In this document: piece by piece, positions 19,583-30,731 of the stretch | Position numbering within the stretch: position 1 is the first letter of the stretch | How the letters are laid out: the number at the start of each line of letters is the position of its first letter | DNA from: Haplosporangium gracile | Lineage: Eukaryota; Mortierellomycota; Mortierellomycetes; Mortierellales; Mortierellaceae | DNA: 50,880 bases | Direction: 5' to 3' | Assembly: GCA_015499985.1 (NCBI GenBank) | Contig: JAAAUF010000202.1 | Span: 1 to 50,880, forward strand | Program-made: the position numbers and the translations under genes | Notes under the pieces: model-generated | Database searches by the model: none | What the model was told of the DNA's origin: nothing | The model's input: the letters and a program-made list of their open reading frames with translations, nothing else

Positions 19583-22059
19583 ATGACAACTCGTGTGTAC
19601 CTAGGCCATCTCTCACGAGATGCCTCCGACAGAGACATTGAACGACTCTTCAAGAACTACGGGCCCATTCGCGAAGTCACCCTCAAGAACGGCTTTGGCT
19701 TTGTCGACTTTGACCACTCGAAGGATGCCGACGACGTTGTCCACGACTTCCATGACAGAGACTTCTTGGGCGAGAGGTAGACCACACCGTCTTTTCTTTT
19801 TTTCCTCTTTCTTTTTGTCCCTCTAAAGAGTGGATATGTTTGCTGACTGTTTGCGAACTCTGAAACGGTTCACCCGTTGGTGGACCTTTGTTGTTTTTGA
19901 CTTTTTCTTGAACGTTGAACGGTCGTACTATCCTTTTTTTGCGAGATACTCACTCCTCCTTCTCTCCTCCTTTTCCTCTCATTCACTCGCTCTCTCCCTT
20001 ATCTTTTCCTTCCTCTTGACGATATTGTTGTCGATGATATAGACTTGTTGTGCAGATTGCTCGCGGTGAACGTAGACGAGATGACCGTAGTGGTGGTGAC
20101 CGGTAAGTTGGTTTAGCTATGAGCGATCAATTTTTCATTGTTTCCTTCTCTCTTGCGCCACCAGATGGATAAAACAGGCAAAAGGAAACATGGAAATAAA
20201 AAAAAAGGCTGGATTCGGTAATCATGGAATGCAGCGTGGCAGCGTGGCGTTTGTATGGGAGATTTTGGTCTCGTGGGTTGCAGTAATCTTTGTATTCGAC
20301 TCCGATACTTGCTTCAAGATGAGACCTCATCATCTTCACTAGCCCATCAATAGTCAACTTTGACAATACTCACGCCTACTTTGACCTTTTCCATTGGCCT
20401 GAACCTTACTTAGTTACGGCCCGCCCGAGAGAACCGAATATCGCTTGATGGTCGATAACTTGGCTCATGGTGTCAGTTGGCAGGTAAGATAACATCTTTC
20501 AAGCATGCCATCTCTCCCTCCTCCCCTCTCTCTCCTTTTTGTCCTTCGAGACAAGGAATCATCTTCCTACTCCCTACCACTCCTGCTGCGAGAACTGGCT
20601 CGTTTTTGCGTGCTTCTTTCTCTTCTTTTGGATTTGGCCTGGTTACCCCATCTTACTGTCCTTTTATTCCAACAACGACCCCCCGACTTGTCGGTCTTTG
20701 GCACTCGTTGGCTCAAAGAGGTTATCAATGTGTGGATTTGCCAGGATATTTTTCTCTCAAGAACAAAAAAACTGGTGTGCTCTCGAATGCTACTCCTGTG
20801 CGCCGCTTGGACCTTGTCGCTTTTTTCTCCTCTCGAAAAACCACCCATTGATACCTGGACGGACTGGCCAACAGAAGGATTACCACATACGCTTGGCCTA
20901 CATGCTCTGTGCTCGCATCATTTCGTCTGCTTGATGTACCGTCTCACAGAGTATGCGGGCTTGGACGTACCTGTACGATTTGACCGCGTTGAGAGTAGTG
21001 GCTTCTCCTGCCTCCTCTTCTCGCCTGGCTCTCCCACCTTTTCTCTCTCTCTGGGTTCCACGGTTCTTCAGTCCAGGGTGCTATTGTCTGCAAAAGCACC
21101 CAGTCGTTAATCGCTTCTTTTGCATCCTTCACTGGTCATACGTTTCCTGGTCCCTAAACGCCCTCCTTTTCTCCCTTGTATCCCTACGGCGGAATTCTAT
21201 TCTATCCACCTCTATGTCATTTCCGGGTCCGTTATCGCACAATTCGACAACTCTGCCGATTTGTTTCGGGATCAACAATCCATTATCAGGATATCAAAGA
21301 CATGATGCGCAAGGCTGGCGAAGTCACCTATGCTGACTTGACCAAGGATCAACATAATCAAGGGTAATGCGGATATCAACCGTTTGTCATTGTTTCGCAT
21401 CTTCATTAAATGATCTTGTGAATGATGAAAAGAAACCGCAGTGATCAATCACTGATGCTTTGCTATTGTTCTTCTCTTAACATGTAATTTTGATAGAGTT
21501 GTGGAGTTTCAAACGGAAGAAGCTGCACAAAAGGCATTGAAGACCATGGATGGAGAATTGTTAAGAGGAAAGCCCCTTGCCTTGCGTCTGGTGGGTTTTT
21601 TTTCCATCAATCTTAATGCAGCAACTTTCCACTTGAACAATCAGGACGTATTTCACTCCTAGATGACGGATGCAATGATCACCTACTAATTTCGCTTTTG
21701 GCCGCGCTTTTCATTCTCATTCTGCTGTATAGTTTGACCCTTCGCGTGACACGGTACCTCGCGATGGTGGCCGTGGTGGACGTAATCGAGGCCGTGAGCG
21801 TGGAGACCGGTATAGAGGATACAGCCGCGAGCGTGAGCGTGGATACAGTCGTGAGCGAGGATATGACCGGAAACAGGATCGTCGGGACCGAGACCGAGAC
21901 CGTCGTCGTTCTCGTTCGCCCAGCCGTGGTCGTCGTGGCGAGAGCCGAGATCGTAGCCGTGAGCGTCGTGCCAGTGCCAATGGTGGTCACCGTGCAGATC
22001 GGGACCGTGAGAGACATTGTGCTCGTCGTGGACGTTCTCGCTCTGGAAGCCGGGACTGA
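19583..22059 (+). CDS. SR-family splicing factor with two RRMs and RS tail
   Basis: Six exons: 19583-19776, 20043-20102, 20414-20483, 21290-21363, 21497-21590, 21733-22059; 272 aa with all phases consistent. RRM1 (residues about 4-75) has RNP2 VYLGHL and RNP1 NGFGFVDF. A short RG/RD linker (GERRRDDRSGGDR) leads to pseudo-RRM2, marked by SWQDIKDMMRKAGEV, the family's SWQDLKD-like signature, and VVEF. The tail has many RD, RE and RS dipeptides (RRRSRSPSRGRR, GRSRSGSRD). Such proteins bind exonic enhancers and recruit U1 and U2AF in the nucleus. The third intron, 806 nt, is far longer than the others and could hold a regulated exon. The exon 2 acceptor is TATAG at 20042, because the later CAG gives a wrong frame. 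Closest to the SRSF1/4/5/6 and fission yeast Srp2 group. Confidence 0.92.
20484..21289 (+). other. Unusually long intron (806 nt) in SR-protein gene
   Basis: Starts GTAAGA and ends TATCAG, splitting WQ | DIKD within the signature helix of RRM2. The sequence is pyrimidine-rich on the sense strand and has open frames in all three phases, none protein-like. Confidence 0.75.
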
Positions 22060-22255
22060 AACCGACACACTACAACAACATACATCACTTTTAAATGATG
22101 GGCGCTGGGAGTAGAGCTTATCCTATGAGAGCTGGAAACTTTTGTAGTAGAGCAAAGATACATTTTTTTTCTTTGAATAAGTTGCTTAAAAAAAGTTGCT
22201 TAAAAAAAGGCAGTGTACTTGTCGCCAGAGCAAAATAACATAGCACATTTTTTGA

Positions 22256-22261
22256 AATAAA
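22256..22261 (+). terminator. Poly(A) signal AATAAA of SR gene
   Basis: Canonical hexamer about 200 nt past the stop. Confidence 0.5.
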
Positions 22262-22324
22262 ATATTGGCAAAAAACTTCAGAAGACCTCCCACCACGAAA
22301 CTACAAAAGCTTTTAGTTGTCGGC

Positions 22325-22330
22325 TTTATT
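22325..22330 (-). terminator. Poly(A) signal AATAAA of NEM1
   Basis: Minus-strand AATAAA about 200 nt past the NEM1 stop. Confidence 0.5.
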
Positions 22331-22530
22331 GTGTGCTTGGGGGGGGGGTTGGCTTGCTAAAAATCCGGATGCAAGTCTGATTTGCTTGCATGACTGTCCT
22401 AATAAGCCCACCTTTTCCTTGCTTGCTTTTCAAGTGCATGAAATGGGGCCTTAAATCCATGTGGGTGCCATTAATGACCCTGCTGCTGCCGTCGAGGTAG
22501 TTGTTGCTTTTAGTAAGCAAAAGGGGCGAA

Positions 22531-24616
22531 CTATACGGTCCTGAGAGAAAGGATCGATCGGACATCCTCTGTGAACCTCAATGCGTCCAAGAAGGGCAAC
22601 AGGTCTAACAGTGCCTCGTCGTTGGGGTCGTCGATCCAGGTGTCAATTGGAATCCCGTTTTCTAATAAAGTGAACAAAATAACAACTCGTTAGTTTCCTA
22701 GTACACATATGTACTATTATAGTTTTCTAGGTCAACAATTCCCTTGAAATGGCACTAATGAGAAAACAATGAAAATGGCGTACCTTTGTTCAGAGAGTAG
22801 GACATTGGCGAGTTGTCGAGGAGACAGACAGAGGACAAATCCGGGTCAATCACCGTCAAGTCCTTCAAATAGCTGCCATTGCGGAGGAAACATGCCTACA
22901 AATAAGCAAAAGGCCCAAATAATTAAAAAAAAAATCTCGTCAGTCCTTTGATCCTACTCTCCTGAATTTTCCATATCCTGGGGTCTGCGCTGTAGTCATA
23001 GAGAGCAAAGACGCACCTGTCTGAAATAGCGCTTGTCAAAAAGAGTTTTGCTCTGATCAAGCCAATCGATCACAGGGTCCGCATACTCTGCCATCGATGC
23101 TGTGAAGATGACCAACTTGTACCATTCAGACACCTGGTATTGTAGATAAAAAAGAGTGCAAAAACAGGGCCGTGAGAGTATTTTTCGAGTGTTAGTACGC
23201 ATTATGCTACACGGTACAATTTCTTCCCGAAGGCGCACAAAAGGGTAATCGATCCTGTATCTCTGAAGAAACAACATCCAAGCGCACAATTTAAAGGCGA
23301 TGCACACCCCTACTTCTTCTTCTCTGTTTTCCCTATCAAATCAGCCCGCTCCCCAATGACATGAAAATTACCTTTTTCAAAAAGTAATCGACATGCGGCC
23401 GCTTGTAAACGTAATAAAGGCATGCATGTCGGTCGACCAAGACTTCAACCATGTATCCCTGTGATCTTGACCCTCTCGATGTCGAATGAATTAAAGTCTC
23501 GTCCAGATCCAAGACCAACGTCTTTTTCCTTGCTCCCATACCTCCTACGCTGGCACCATGATGTCCTGAAGATAGTCCTGACATGGGGCGACCCATTCTC
23601 TGGCGCAGTCGTATATTGTTCCCACGTGTGGTCGAGTTGTCGCCTGATCCGTCCTCTGCCATTGAATCGGTTCCATATCCTGCATGCGAGAATGTCGACG
23701 AGTTCCGGGGGGTCAGCGTGCCAGTGCCAGAACAAACAGAGGCTGTGGCAGCGGTGTACCGTGATGATGGCATCAGCGCCGAAGAAGAAGAAGACGTCGA
23801 AGAGAGATGAAGGGTCGGATCGGAAATGGACATTGTTGACGACTGGGCAATCTCCTCCAGGTCTGACCGAGACTTGAACCGAGACGACCTCCTGAGCATA
23901 GAATTGCCGTTATTGTTCGAACTGTTATTAATGATGTTGTTGCTGTTGCTGTTGTTGTTGATGCTGGTGCTGGTGCCCAGGTGGTTATCCAGGGTATACT
24001 GTTGAACGAACTTTTCGCCGACTGCGCCCACAAGGACACCGCCCGATCCGTTATCCATGCTGTTGTCGTTCTTTTTGCTGTCGAGAGAGAGGCCACTCCT
24101 GCGACGACGAATAAATCTCTGGAAGGCGGCCGAGGGGAGGGCCAGGAGTTGAAGGAGGAATAGGTACGTTATGTAGATGTACTTAAGAAAAAGGGATCGA
24201 CAGAGGGCCACGGAGAGCGACGAAGCCGGGCCAGATTTTTGAAAGGTGGTTGAGGGAGTCATCGCGGTCGCTGCGGACGACGAAGAGGAGGAAGAGGAAG
24301 TTTGATTTGAGTTTACGAGAGATGAAGCAGTAGAGGCTGAAGTGGTTGTTGTTGTTGTGGTCATGGATGCAGCAGAAGAGACGAGTGACTTTTCGGGTAT
24401 CGAGTCCGACTGAGGGGTAGAAGAAATGGAAGAAGTCGACGAGAGGCTGGCTAGTCGGTTATTGTTAATATGTCCGTTAGCGTCAACTGGCTGTTGTTGT
24501 TGCTGCTGTTGTTTAGATTGAGTATGGTGGAGGTGTTCAGAGGTACTGTTGCCAAGGGGACCGTATGAGCCAAAGGAGTAACCCGCTGGAGAAGGCAGGT
24601 TCGAAGGGGATATCAT
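22531..24616 (-). CDS. NEM1: Nem1/CTDNEP1 (Dullard)-type protein phosphatase, catalytic subunit
   Basis: Exons 23372-24616, 23017-23133, 22784-22895, 22531-22661; 534 aa. In yeast Nem1 with Spo7 dephosphorylates the lipin Pah1 at the nuclear/ER membrane and so switches phospholipid versus triacylglycerol synthesis. The N-terminus is low-complexity (polyQ, T, S, N runs), with a hydrophobic segment at about residues 145-165 ([15 protein letters not shown]) as membrane anchor. The catalytic HAD/SCP core begins at [15 protein letters not shown], the DxDx(T/V) nucleophile motif, followed by [24 protein letters not shown] and VCLLDNSP, and ends with [20 protein letters not shown]. The 5' leader contains purine-rich microsatellites. 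Together the DLDETL, FTAS and WIDDP motifs make the family assignment secure. Confidence 0.93.
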
Positions 24617-24932
24617 TCGGGCTTGGCCTTTTTTTTCCTCCTCTTTGTTTCGACCTTTGGTTGAGTGGTTGAACTGAGTGATTGTCTCGGATGAAAGATG
24701 GGAAAGGTAGAAGGAAGAAAAAAGAAGAAAGAAAAAGAAGGTGAATATGTTTTGGGGTGAAGGAGTTGATGGGTAAGGAAGGAGGCGAGATGTTCAAGAA
24801 GGAGAGAAAAAAAAAGGTTGGGCGAGGGTACAAGGGGCTAAGAAGTAACGGATGTGGGATGGGAAAAAAGTGGGAAGGGAATGACAGAGAAGGGTGAGAT
24901 GAAGAGATAGAGGGAAGGAAGGCTTTGGTGCA

Positions 24933-24956
24933 AGGGGGGGAGGGGGGGGGAGGGGC
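24933..24956 (+). repeat. G-rich run with quadruplex potential
   Basis: G7-A-G9-A-G4, able to supply four G-tracts. It is on the strand opposite to NEM1 sense, so C-rich in the transcript. Confidence 0.6.
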
Positions 24957-25016
24957 AAGGGAGGAATGGGATGTGAAGGGAAAAGGAACGATGACGATGA
25001 AAGAAGAAGAAAGAAG

Positions 25017-25098
25017 GAAGGAAGGAAGGAAGGAAGAAAGGAAGAAAGGGAGGAAGGAAGGAAGGAAGAAAGGAAGAAAGGGAGGAAGGAAGGAAGGG
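25017..25098. repeat. AAGG/AAAG purine microsatellite with higher-order repeat
   Basis: Tetranucleotide AAGG/AAAG runs in which a block of about 36 bp (four AAGG, then AAAG variants and GGGAGG) appears twice. It is polypurine on the plus strand, upstream of NEM1. Confidence 0.85.
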
Positions 25099-25895
25099 AA
25101 TTCTGTAAAGAGAAAAGAAGAAAAGTAACAACGACGATGGGAAAGAAGGAAAAGAATGAAGCAAAGAAAGAAAGGCATACTTCCTTTTCTTTTTCTTTTT
25201 TTTCTTTCTTGGCTCTCGTACCCCAGTTTGAATAAGGTCAGGCACCCAAACAATAAATTAGCGCATTCGCTGACACACAGTCATGCCTATGTATTTCTGT
25301 TCCACTCACTACACATGTACAGCACCAGTGCGATCTCTTATTTTTCTCATACACACATCTCTCTTTCCCTTGAGAGCAAAAGTACCTTTTTGTGTGCTTG
25401 CTTTTTCAAAAATAAGAGTTAGAAGACGGACTGCCTCTTCGCCGCTGGACCGAAGCACATACTGTGAAGTGTGGCCTGATACAAAGGTATTCGATATGTC
25501 ATGCGAAATGAAAAAAATTCAAAATCCGGTGGGGAGTGGGGTGTGAAAAGGATTAAAGGAAGGGGTGTTGATGGGGACTGGGGGGGGGGAGGGAAGGAAT
25601 TCACGTCCAGATTTTGTTCTTTTGCAAAGCAATTGTTTACGATGCTTTTTTCTAAGAAGACATCCATGTCCATCTTTTCGTCTCGTTCGTGTATGTGTGC
25701 ATGTGTCATGGATTAATGACTCCCTTTCGTTTCAAGACATGCCATCAGTCAGGGAGAGAGAGAGAGAGAGAGAAAGAAAAACAGCTGATCAAGTATTACA
25801 GAAAATAACAAACATTTTTTGTATCAATCAATCAATCAATGATTCCATCAATCGTTCCTGAAAAGAAAAATGAATTTGTATTTGATGAAAAAGCC

Positions 25896-27898
25896 TTAGA
25901 AGACAACAGCGCCAATGGTACTGACAAGCACCAAAAGAACACCAAAGCCCTTTAGCTGCATCAGCACTCGGCTTGCTGCAGAGGGCACAGGCACAACGCC
26001 AAGTCCGTTGCATTGGAACCCATGCTCGTTCATCTTGGCATAGTTTCCGGCCATGTTCTTCACTGGACAGTCAAATCCCAAAAAGTTGGGGCAGCTCTGC
26101 ACCACATCATAGCACAGATCAATACACGGCAACACCTCTCCGTACTGCCCTGGGTCCATCAACGGGTTCTGCAACAACTGTGAGATCGCCCCTCTCGATG
26201 TGTTCGTCCTTCGCTCAACAACAACTGGTCCACTCGTCCTGTCAATCAAATAAGGGTTCTCGACCGTCTCCGGATTCGGCAAAGGCGCTGACGAATATCC
26301 AATGTTCCGTTTATCCGTCACATCATCCACATCTGTGCACCGCGGGATTGAGATACTACAGAGCCACCGACGATACGCCCGCGAACAGTCTGTACAGTTC
26401 CTAATCAGCGAATACTGCGATCTCGAACAATCGTACTGCTCCAGCACACGGTCAAAGTTGTCCATCAAGTTGCTGGTGAAATTGTCGTAAAAGTTCTTGA
26501 TATCCAGTCTAGCCGTCGCGTTGGCTCCTCCTAGCAAGGTCGATTGGGGCGTGATGGGGACCGAATAGGCAACCTCCCAACAGAACTGTAAATCTGTAAT
26601 CAACACACAGTTGTCCTGCTTCTTGGTCGTAAATGTCGTCAGTGCAAACATAACCTCAGCTCCTGCGTGGTTCAGGACATCCGTGATAAAGAATGCTGTA
26701 TAATTGGTTCCCGGAGTGAGAGACTGAATAAAGACTTGACGCCGTTGGCCAAACATTTCAAAGGCTGGTACTGCAGGCAAGATCTCTGTTCCCATTGATC
26801 CATCCAGGTTGCTGGTGCGGTTAGTCTGAGTGACAATCATGTTGGTTTTGGTGAGAGGAACGGGCTGAATGACTTCAATGGCGCAGAGCGAGTGAGTCAG
26901 GCCGACAGGAAGGGTGTCCGAGTTGACGAGGAAGACCTTGAAGGTCGGCACAGCCGTAAAGTTGTGTGTCAAGAAGCTGGCGCTCACATTGTCCGTGTCA
27001 TCCAGAACCAAGCCCTGTGCTACCTGATAGTCCTGAACATAGCCTAAATAGAAAATAATAAAAAGTATGAGTATTCCCTGATCTGTCCGTAATTTACTCA
27101 AAGCCTAGCCCCGTCATAAAGTTTACCTTGGGTGGATGCCCCGACTTCTACAGCCCAGTCCCCTGTCCATGTTCCAGTGAGGGTGGGCGCGTGCAGGCTG
27201 AAAAAGACATCCTTTTCCGTCTTGACTGTAAATCGAATCAGACCATCCTCGCTGTGCGCTGGCTGGATCGCTTGCCCAGGCCCGGGAAGGGGTTGATTTG
27301 TTGATGTTGATACATACAGCTCAAGAGGAGGACAGAGAGCGCTCCCTGACTTTGGAGTTGAGCATGTCGAGACAGAGATAAACACCACGTAGCCACCATC
27401 GGGTCCAGGCGAGGCTACAGTCGGGGCAATGGTCCTTGTTGGAGCGGGAGTTCCTGTAGTTGCAGTAGGAGTAACAGAAGTTTGCGGTGCCTGTCGTTTT
27501 CGAAGGTTCTGAAGGTTGTTGTTGTTGTTGCCAGGGTGAAAGATGATACGCTCAAGCTGTCTCTTTACAGGCAGGCTTTGTCCTTGTATAATAGAAAAGT
27601 GATATGTTTGAAGTTGACCTTGGGCGACCTTGTCGGCAACGACTTGTCCGTCTTGAAGTTCCCTGGTGCCTGGTGGGAGTGGTGCAGGAGCAGGAGGAGG
27701 CGTTGGTGGGGTGACTGGTATGGTTGAAGGGGAAACTGGTGTGGAGGAAGGTGCGACTAAAGTGGAGGTTGTAAGTTGAGCAAGTGTTGTTGTTGTTGAA
27801 GTCTGAGCGAGGGCAATTGGGACCACAGCGGCCAGGTACAGAGCGAGCGAGAGTAGCCTCCAGCAAGGCCTTAGTCGCACTTTAGCGTTGTGTAGCAT
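25896..27898 (-). CDS. MID1: Mid1-type stretch-activated calcium channel subunit
   Basis: Two exons, 27127-27898 and 25896-27043, phase 1, 639 aa. Mid1 partners Cch1 in the high-affinity plasma-membrane Ca2+ influx system used in mating, stress and hyphal growth. There is a signal peptide (LLSLALYLAAVVPIALAQ), then a T/P-rich low-complexity region, then a beta-rich ectodomain with many N-glycosylation sequons (NVSAS, NFTAV, NYTAF). A Cys-rich domain follows: CSRSQYS, NCTDCSRAY, WLCSISIPRC, then LPCIDLCYDVVQSCPNFLGFDCP, the pattern I associate with the Mid1 C-terminus. The tail is hydrophobic (GVLLVLVSTIGAVVF), possibly a GPI-anchor signal. It shares a divergent promoter with the MutY homologue. 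Confidence 0.9.
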
Positions 27899-28320
27899 TG
27901 AATAAGGTGTAAGAGGATAAATAAAAATAAATGAAGGTTGCTAAGGGTGTGGTTGCATTGAGAACGAGGGGAGGCGAAAGACGAAGAAGAGATGAAGGGA
28001 TGAAGGGATGAAGGGATGAAGGGGATGCAGAAGCAGGCACGGGTAGGGTGCTGGTGAATGAAAGAAGAGGAGAAGTAGAGCGAAGTGGAATGGAGGTAGA
28101 AAAAGAAGAGATGCAAGTGGCCTTGATGTATTCAAACAACAACAAAAGAAAAAGGAAAATAGGAAAGGGGGGTGGACAGGCTTGTCACAGCCTACATTGC
28201 TGTTCACAGCCTCACTCTCAAACAAAATAAAAAAAATTGCAGGGCTCCTCGGAGAATGTTGCTCCTTCTTTTTGTCTCTTTCAAGCAAACATTGTGACAT
28301 TCACACTCGCTTCAGTGCCC
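27899..28320. promoter_or_regulatory. Shared divergent promoter of MID1 and MutY homologue
   Basis: 422 bp between two start codons. It contains GAAGGGAT repeats (28000-28024) and a purine-rich plus strand on the MID1 side. No obvious TATA box on the MutY side. Confidence 0.6.
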
Positions 28321-30620
28321 ATGCCGTCCTCAGAAGAGCCACAGCAAGGAGGATCAAGGCCAATTAGGATAGCCGCAACAAAAGCCGCTCTCGCCATCCG
28401 CAACGACGCCACCGACACCACCGACGATGTTACTGCAGACACCCTCAAAACAACAAGGAAGTCCAAGATCGTCGACAAGTCCGAGGACGCGTTTACAGAG
28501 ATCATGTCCAATCGGTCCCGGATAAGAACCGCCAAACCTCAGAGAAAGTCATCAACAACTACAACCGCAAACCAGCCCCTCTTGGATGATACTAGTATCA
28601 ATTCGGACCTCGGAGACTCAATCCCAGACATGGAAGATTTAGCGGCGGAAGCAGCCAAAGTTCGGATCACAGGAGAACACTCGCCAGGCTACCACCGATT
28701 CCTCACAGCGGCATCTCGTCAGCGGATACATGATGGACTTTTGGCCTGGTACGACATCAACCACAGGAAACTGCCCTGGCGTCGTGATTATCACAGTCCG
28801 GTCAAGGATGAGGACAAGGTGCCTGGTCAACGCGCCTATGAGGTCTGGGTGTCTGAGATCATGTGTCAACAGACCCAGGTCGGGACCGTGATACCTTACT
28901 TTAACACCTGGATGACAAAGTGGCCCACAATAGCTGCATTGGCTGCTGCTGACATTGAGGAAGTTAATAAGGTCTGGACTGGTCTTGGGTATTACTCTCG
29001 TGCTTCTCGGTTACATACAGGAGCACAGAAGGTTTTGAAAGAGTTCAACGGTGTTTTGCCAAGGTATGAGTGCCATGTGTTTTCTACAAACATCGTTGAT
29101 TTGGCGTTGGACTTTGAAGCTGTATCTCACCTTTTTTCTAATCGCCGAACTGAAATAGTGATCCTGTGCTGTTAGAGAAAGAAGTGCCTGGAGTAGGACG
29201 GTACACTGCAGGAGCAATTGTGTCCCATGCGTACAATGTACCTGCTGAGCTGGTCGATGGAAATGTCATTCGTGTTCTTTCAAGGCTGCGGGCTATCGGA
29301 GGAGACGTGAAGAGCCCTAAAGTCATTGATCTGCACTGGTAAGACCATCGATCTCGTACCTGACCCCAGGCCTTGCAATTGAACAGCGCTGAACTGTTGC
29401 TGATCAATACACCCTTCCTCTTCAGGCGTGTAGCAAAGGACTTGCTGAACAAGGATCGGCCAGGATGTTTCAATCAGGCACTTATGGAGATGGGAGCTGT
29501 GGTTTGCACCCCCCAGAACCCCAAGTGTGGCGAATGTCCAGTTCAATCAAGTTGCAGAGCATATGCCGAGGTAATTATTTCACCCCCATAAATATTTGCA
29601 AGGCGAAATGGCTTGAAGACAGGAGCGCAATGCCAGAGACACTGAAATTTTGTCATTGTTTAATAGGTCATTGACTTGAAGCGTAGTAGGAGAGAGGCGA
29701 TCGGCGCCTCCAAAAAACGCGAGACCGTGGATGACGCTGATCAGGATGTGAATGAAAAGTGCGAGTTGTGCTTACCAGAGACAGAAACTGAAGGAAAGGA
29801 GCAAGGGTTGGTCACTCAGTATCCGCGAAAGGCTGTCAAAAAGGCGCCCAGAGAAGAAGGTAGCTTCACTGTGCATCAATTGTGTCTCTCCGCTGATTCT
29901 TCTACGATGTGCATTGAATGAGAACTGATTGTTTGTGTCGAATTCTTTATATTGATAGAATGTGCGGTGTCTATTCTAGAGCGTAGGACGACCAGTTCGG
30001 AAACAGGCCAGACAAAATCAGCGTTCTTGTTGGTCAAGCGGCCGGAGAAGGGACTGTTGGCAGGGATGTGGGAGTTTCCTACAGTGGAGCAGGACCAACT
30101 GCAGGCACGCCACAAGATTTCATCGCTCTCAACATATAAACAACGATCAGAGTCGAGTCGCGAGTACCTTGTTGACACGCTGAAGCTGGACTGGGTCAAG
30201 TCTTTTACGGATATTCAGCGGCGAGATCTTGGAAGTGTCCAGCACTTGTTCTCGCATATCCGCAAGACCTATCATGTAGAGTGGGTGCTTATTCAGGGGC
30301 AGCCCGAGGGTCAGGAAACAAAGGCAGCCAAGTCGTCAAAATCGAAGCAAGGAAGTATCCCAGAGACTGAGTGGCTTTCGACTGAGGAGCTAGCTACGGC
30401 TGCTATTCCGACAGGAATTAATAAGACGTTCCACCTGCTCCAAAGGTTCAAAGAGACAAATGAGTCTTTAACTAACGGCAAACGGAAAGTCACCGGTGCA
30501 GCTGGTACTGCATCGAGCGATGGTCTTGGACGGAACAAGAAGAAGGTGAAGAAGGAGATAATAAAGGAAAACGACGGCGGACAGGCCACTCTTTCGGCCT
30601 TCTTTACGCGAGCCAAATGA
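28321..30620 (+). CDS. MYH1: MutY-type adenine DNA glycosylase (MUTYH)
   Basis: Five exons: 28321-29063, 29159-29338, 29426-29570, 29667-29859, 29959-30620; 640 aa. It removes adenine mispaired with 8-oxoguanine in base excision repair. After a basic, disordered N-terminus of about 120 aa comes the HhH-GPD fold: [17 protein letters not shown] with catalytic Glu179, [12 protein letters not shown] hairpin, VDGNV with Asp281, and the [4Fe-4S] ligands C335-x6-C342-x2-C345-x5-C351. The C-terminal part ([21 protein letters not shown], then [12 protein letters not shown]) is the NUDIX-like 8-oxoG-sensing domain. The very C-terminus, QATLSAFF, fits a PCNA-interacting PIP box. The start was chosen as the first ATG in the frame. 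The stop codon overlaps an AATAAA (30620-30625). It is longer than bacterial MutY (about 350 aa) because of the N-terminal extension and the interdomain insert. Confidence 0.95.
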
Positions 30621-30731
30621 ATAAAAATTTCGCAGTCGTGCCCCACTTCAAATTTAGGAGCAAGCGGTTGTTGTTCTTTTTTACTTTTTACTTTTTTCGT
30701 CCACACCATCACCCACTTCCCTTTTGCCACC

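Larger units (their letters stand above)
22060..22530. other. Convergent intergenic region between SR gene and NEM1
   Basis: Contains a tandem duplication of about 15 bp (AAGTTGCTTAAAAA, about 22180-22209), AATAAA at 22256 (plus) and TTTATT at 22325 (minus-strand AATAAA), and a G9 run near 22340. No gene seen. Confidence 0.6.
24617..25895. promoter_or_regulatory. Intergenic region: NEM1 leader/promoter and MID1 3' flank
   Basis: Strongly purine-rich on the plus strand from 24700 to 25170, with a G-run cluster at 24933 and AAGG/AAAG repeats at 25017. Toward MID1 it carries a GA run (about 25756-25773) and four TCAA units near 25825. No convincing gene. Confidence 0.6.

Noticed and set aside
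20505..21110. 201-codon open frame inside the SR-gene intron, with overlapping frames in the other two phases
   Set aside because: Hydrophobic/Cys-rich low-quality translation, and the flanking GTAAGA and TATCAG splice sites restore the RRM2 signature perfectly.
24537..25253. 238-codon minus-strand frame upstream of NEM1
   Set aside because: Translation is F, L, S and P from polypyrimidine repeats; it overlaps the NEM1 start in another frame.
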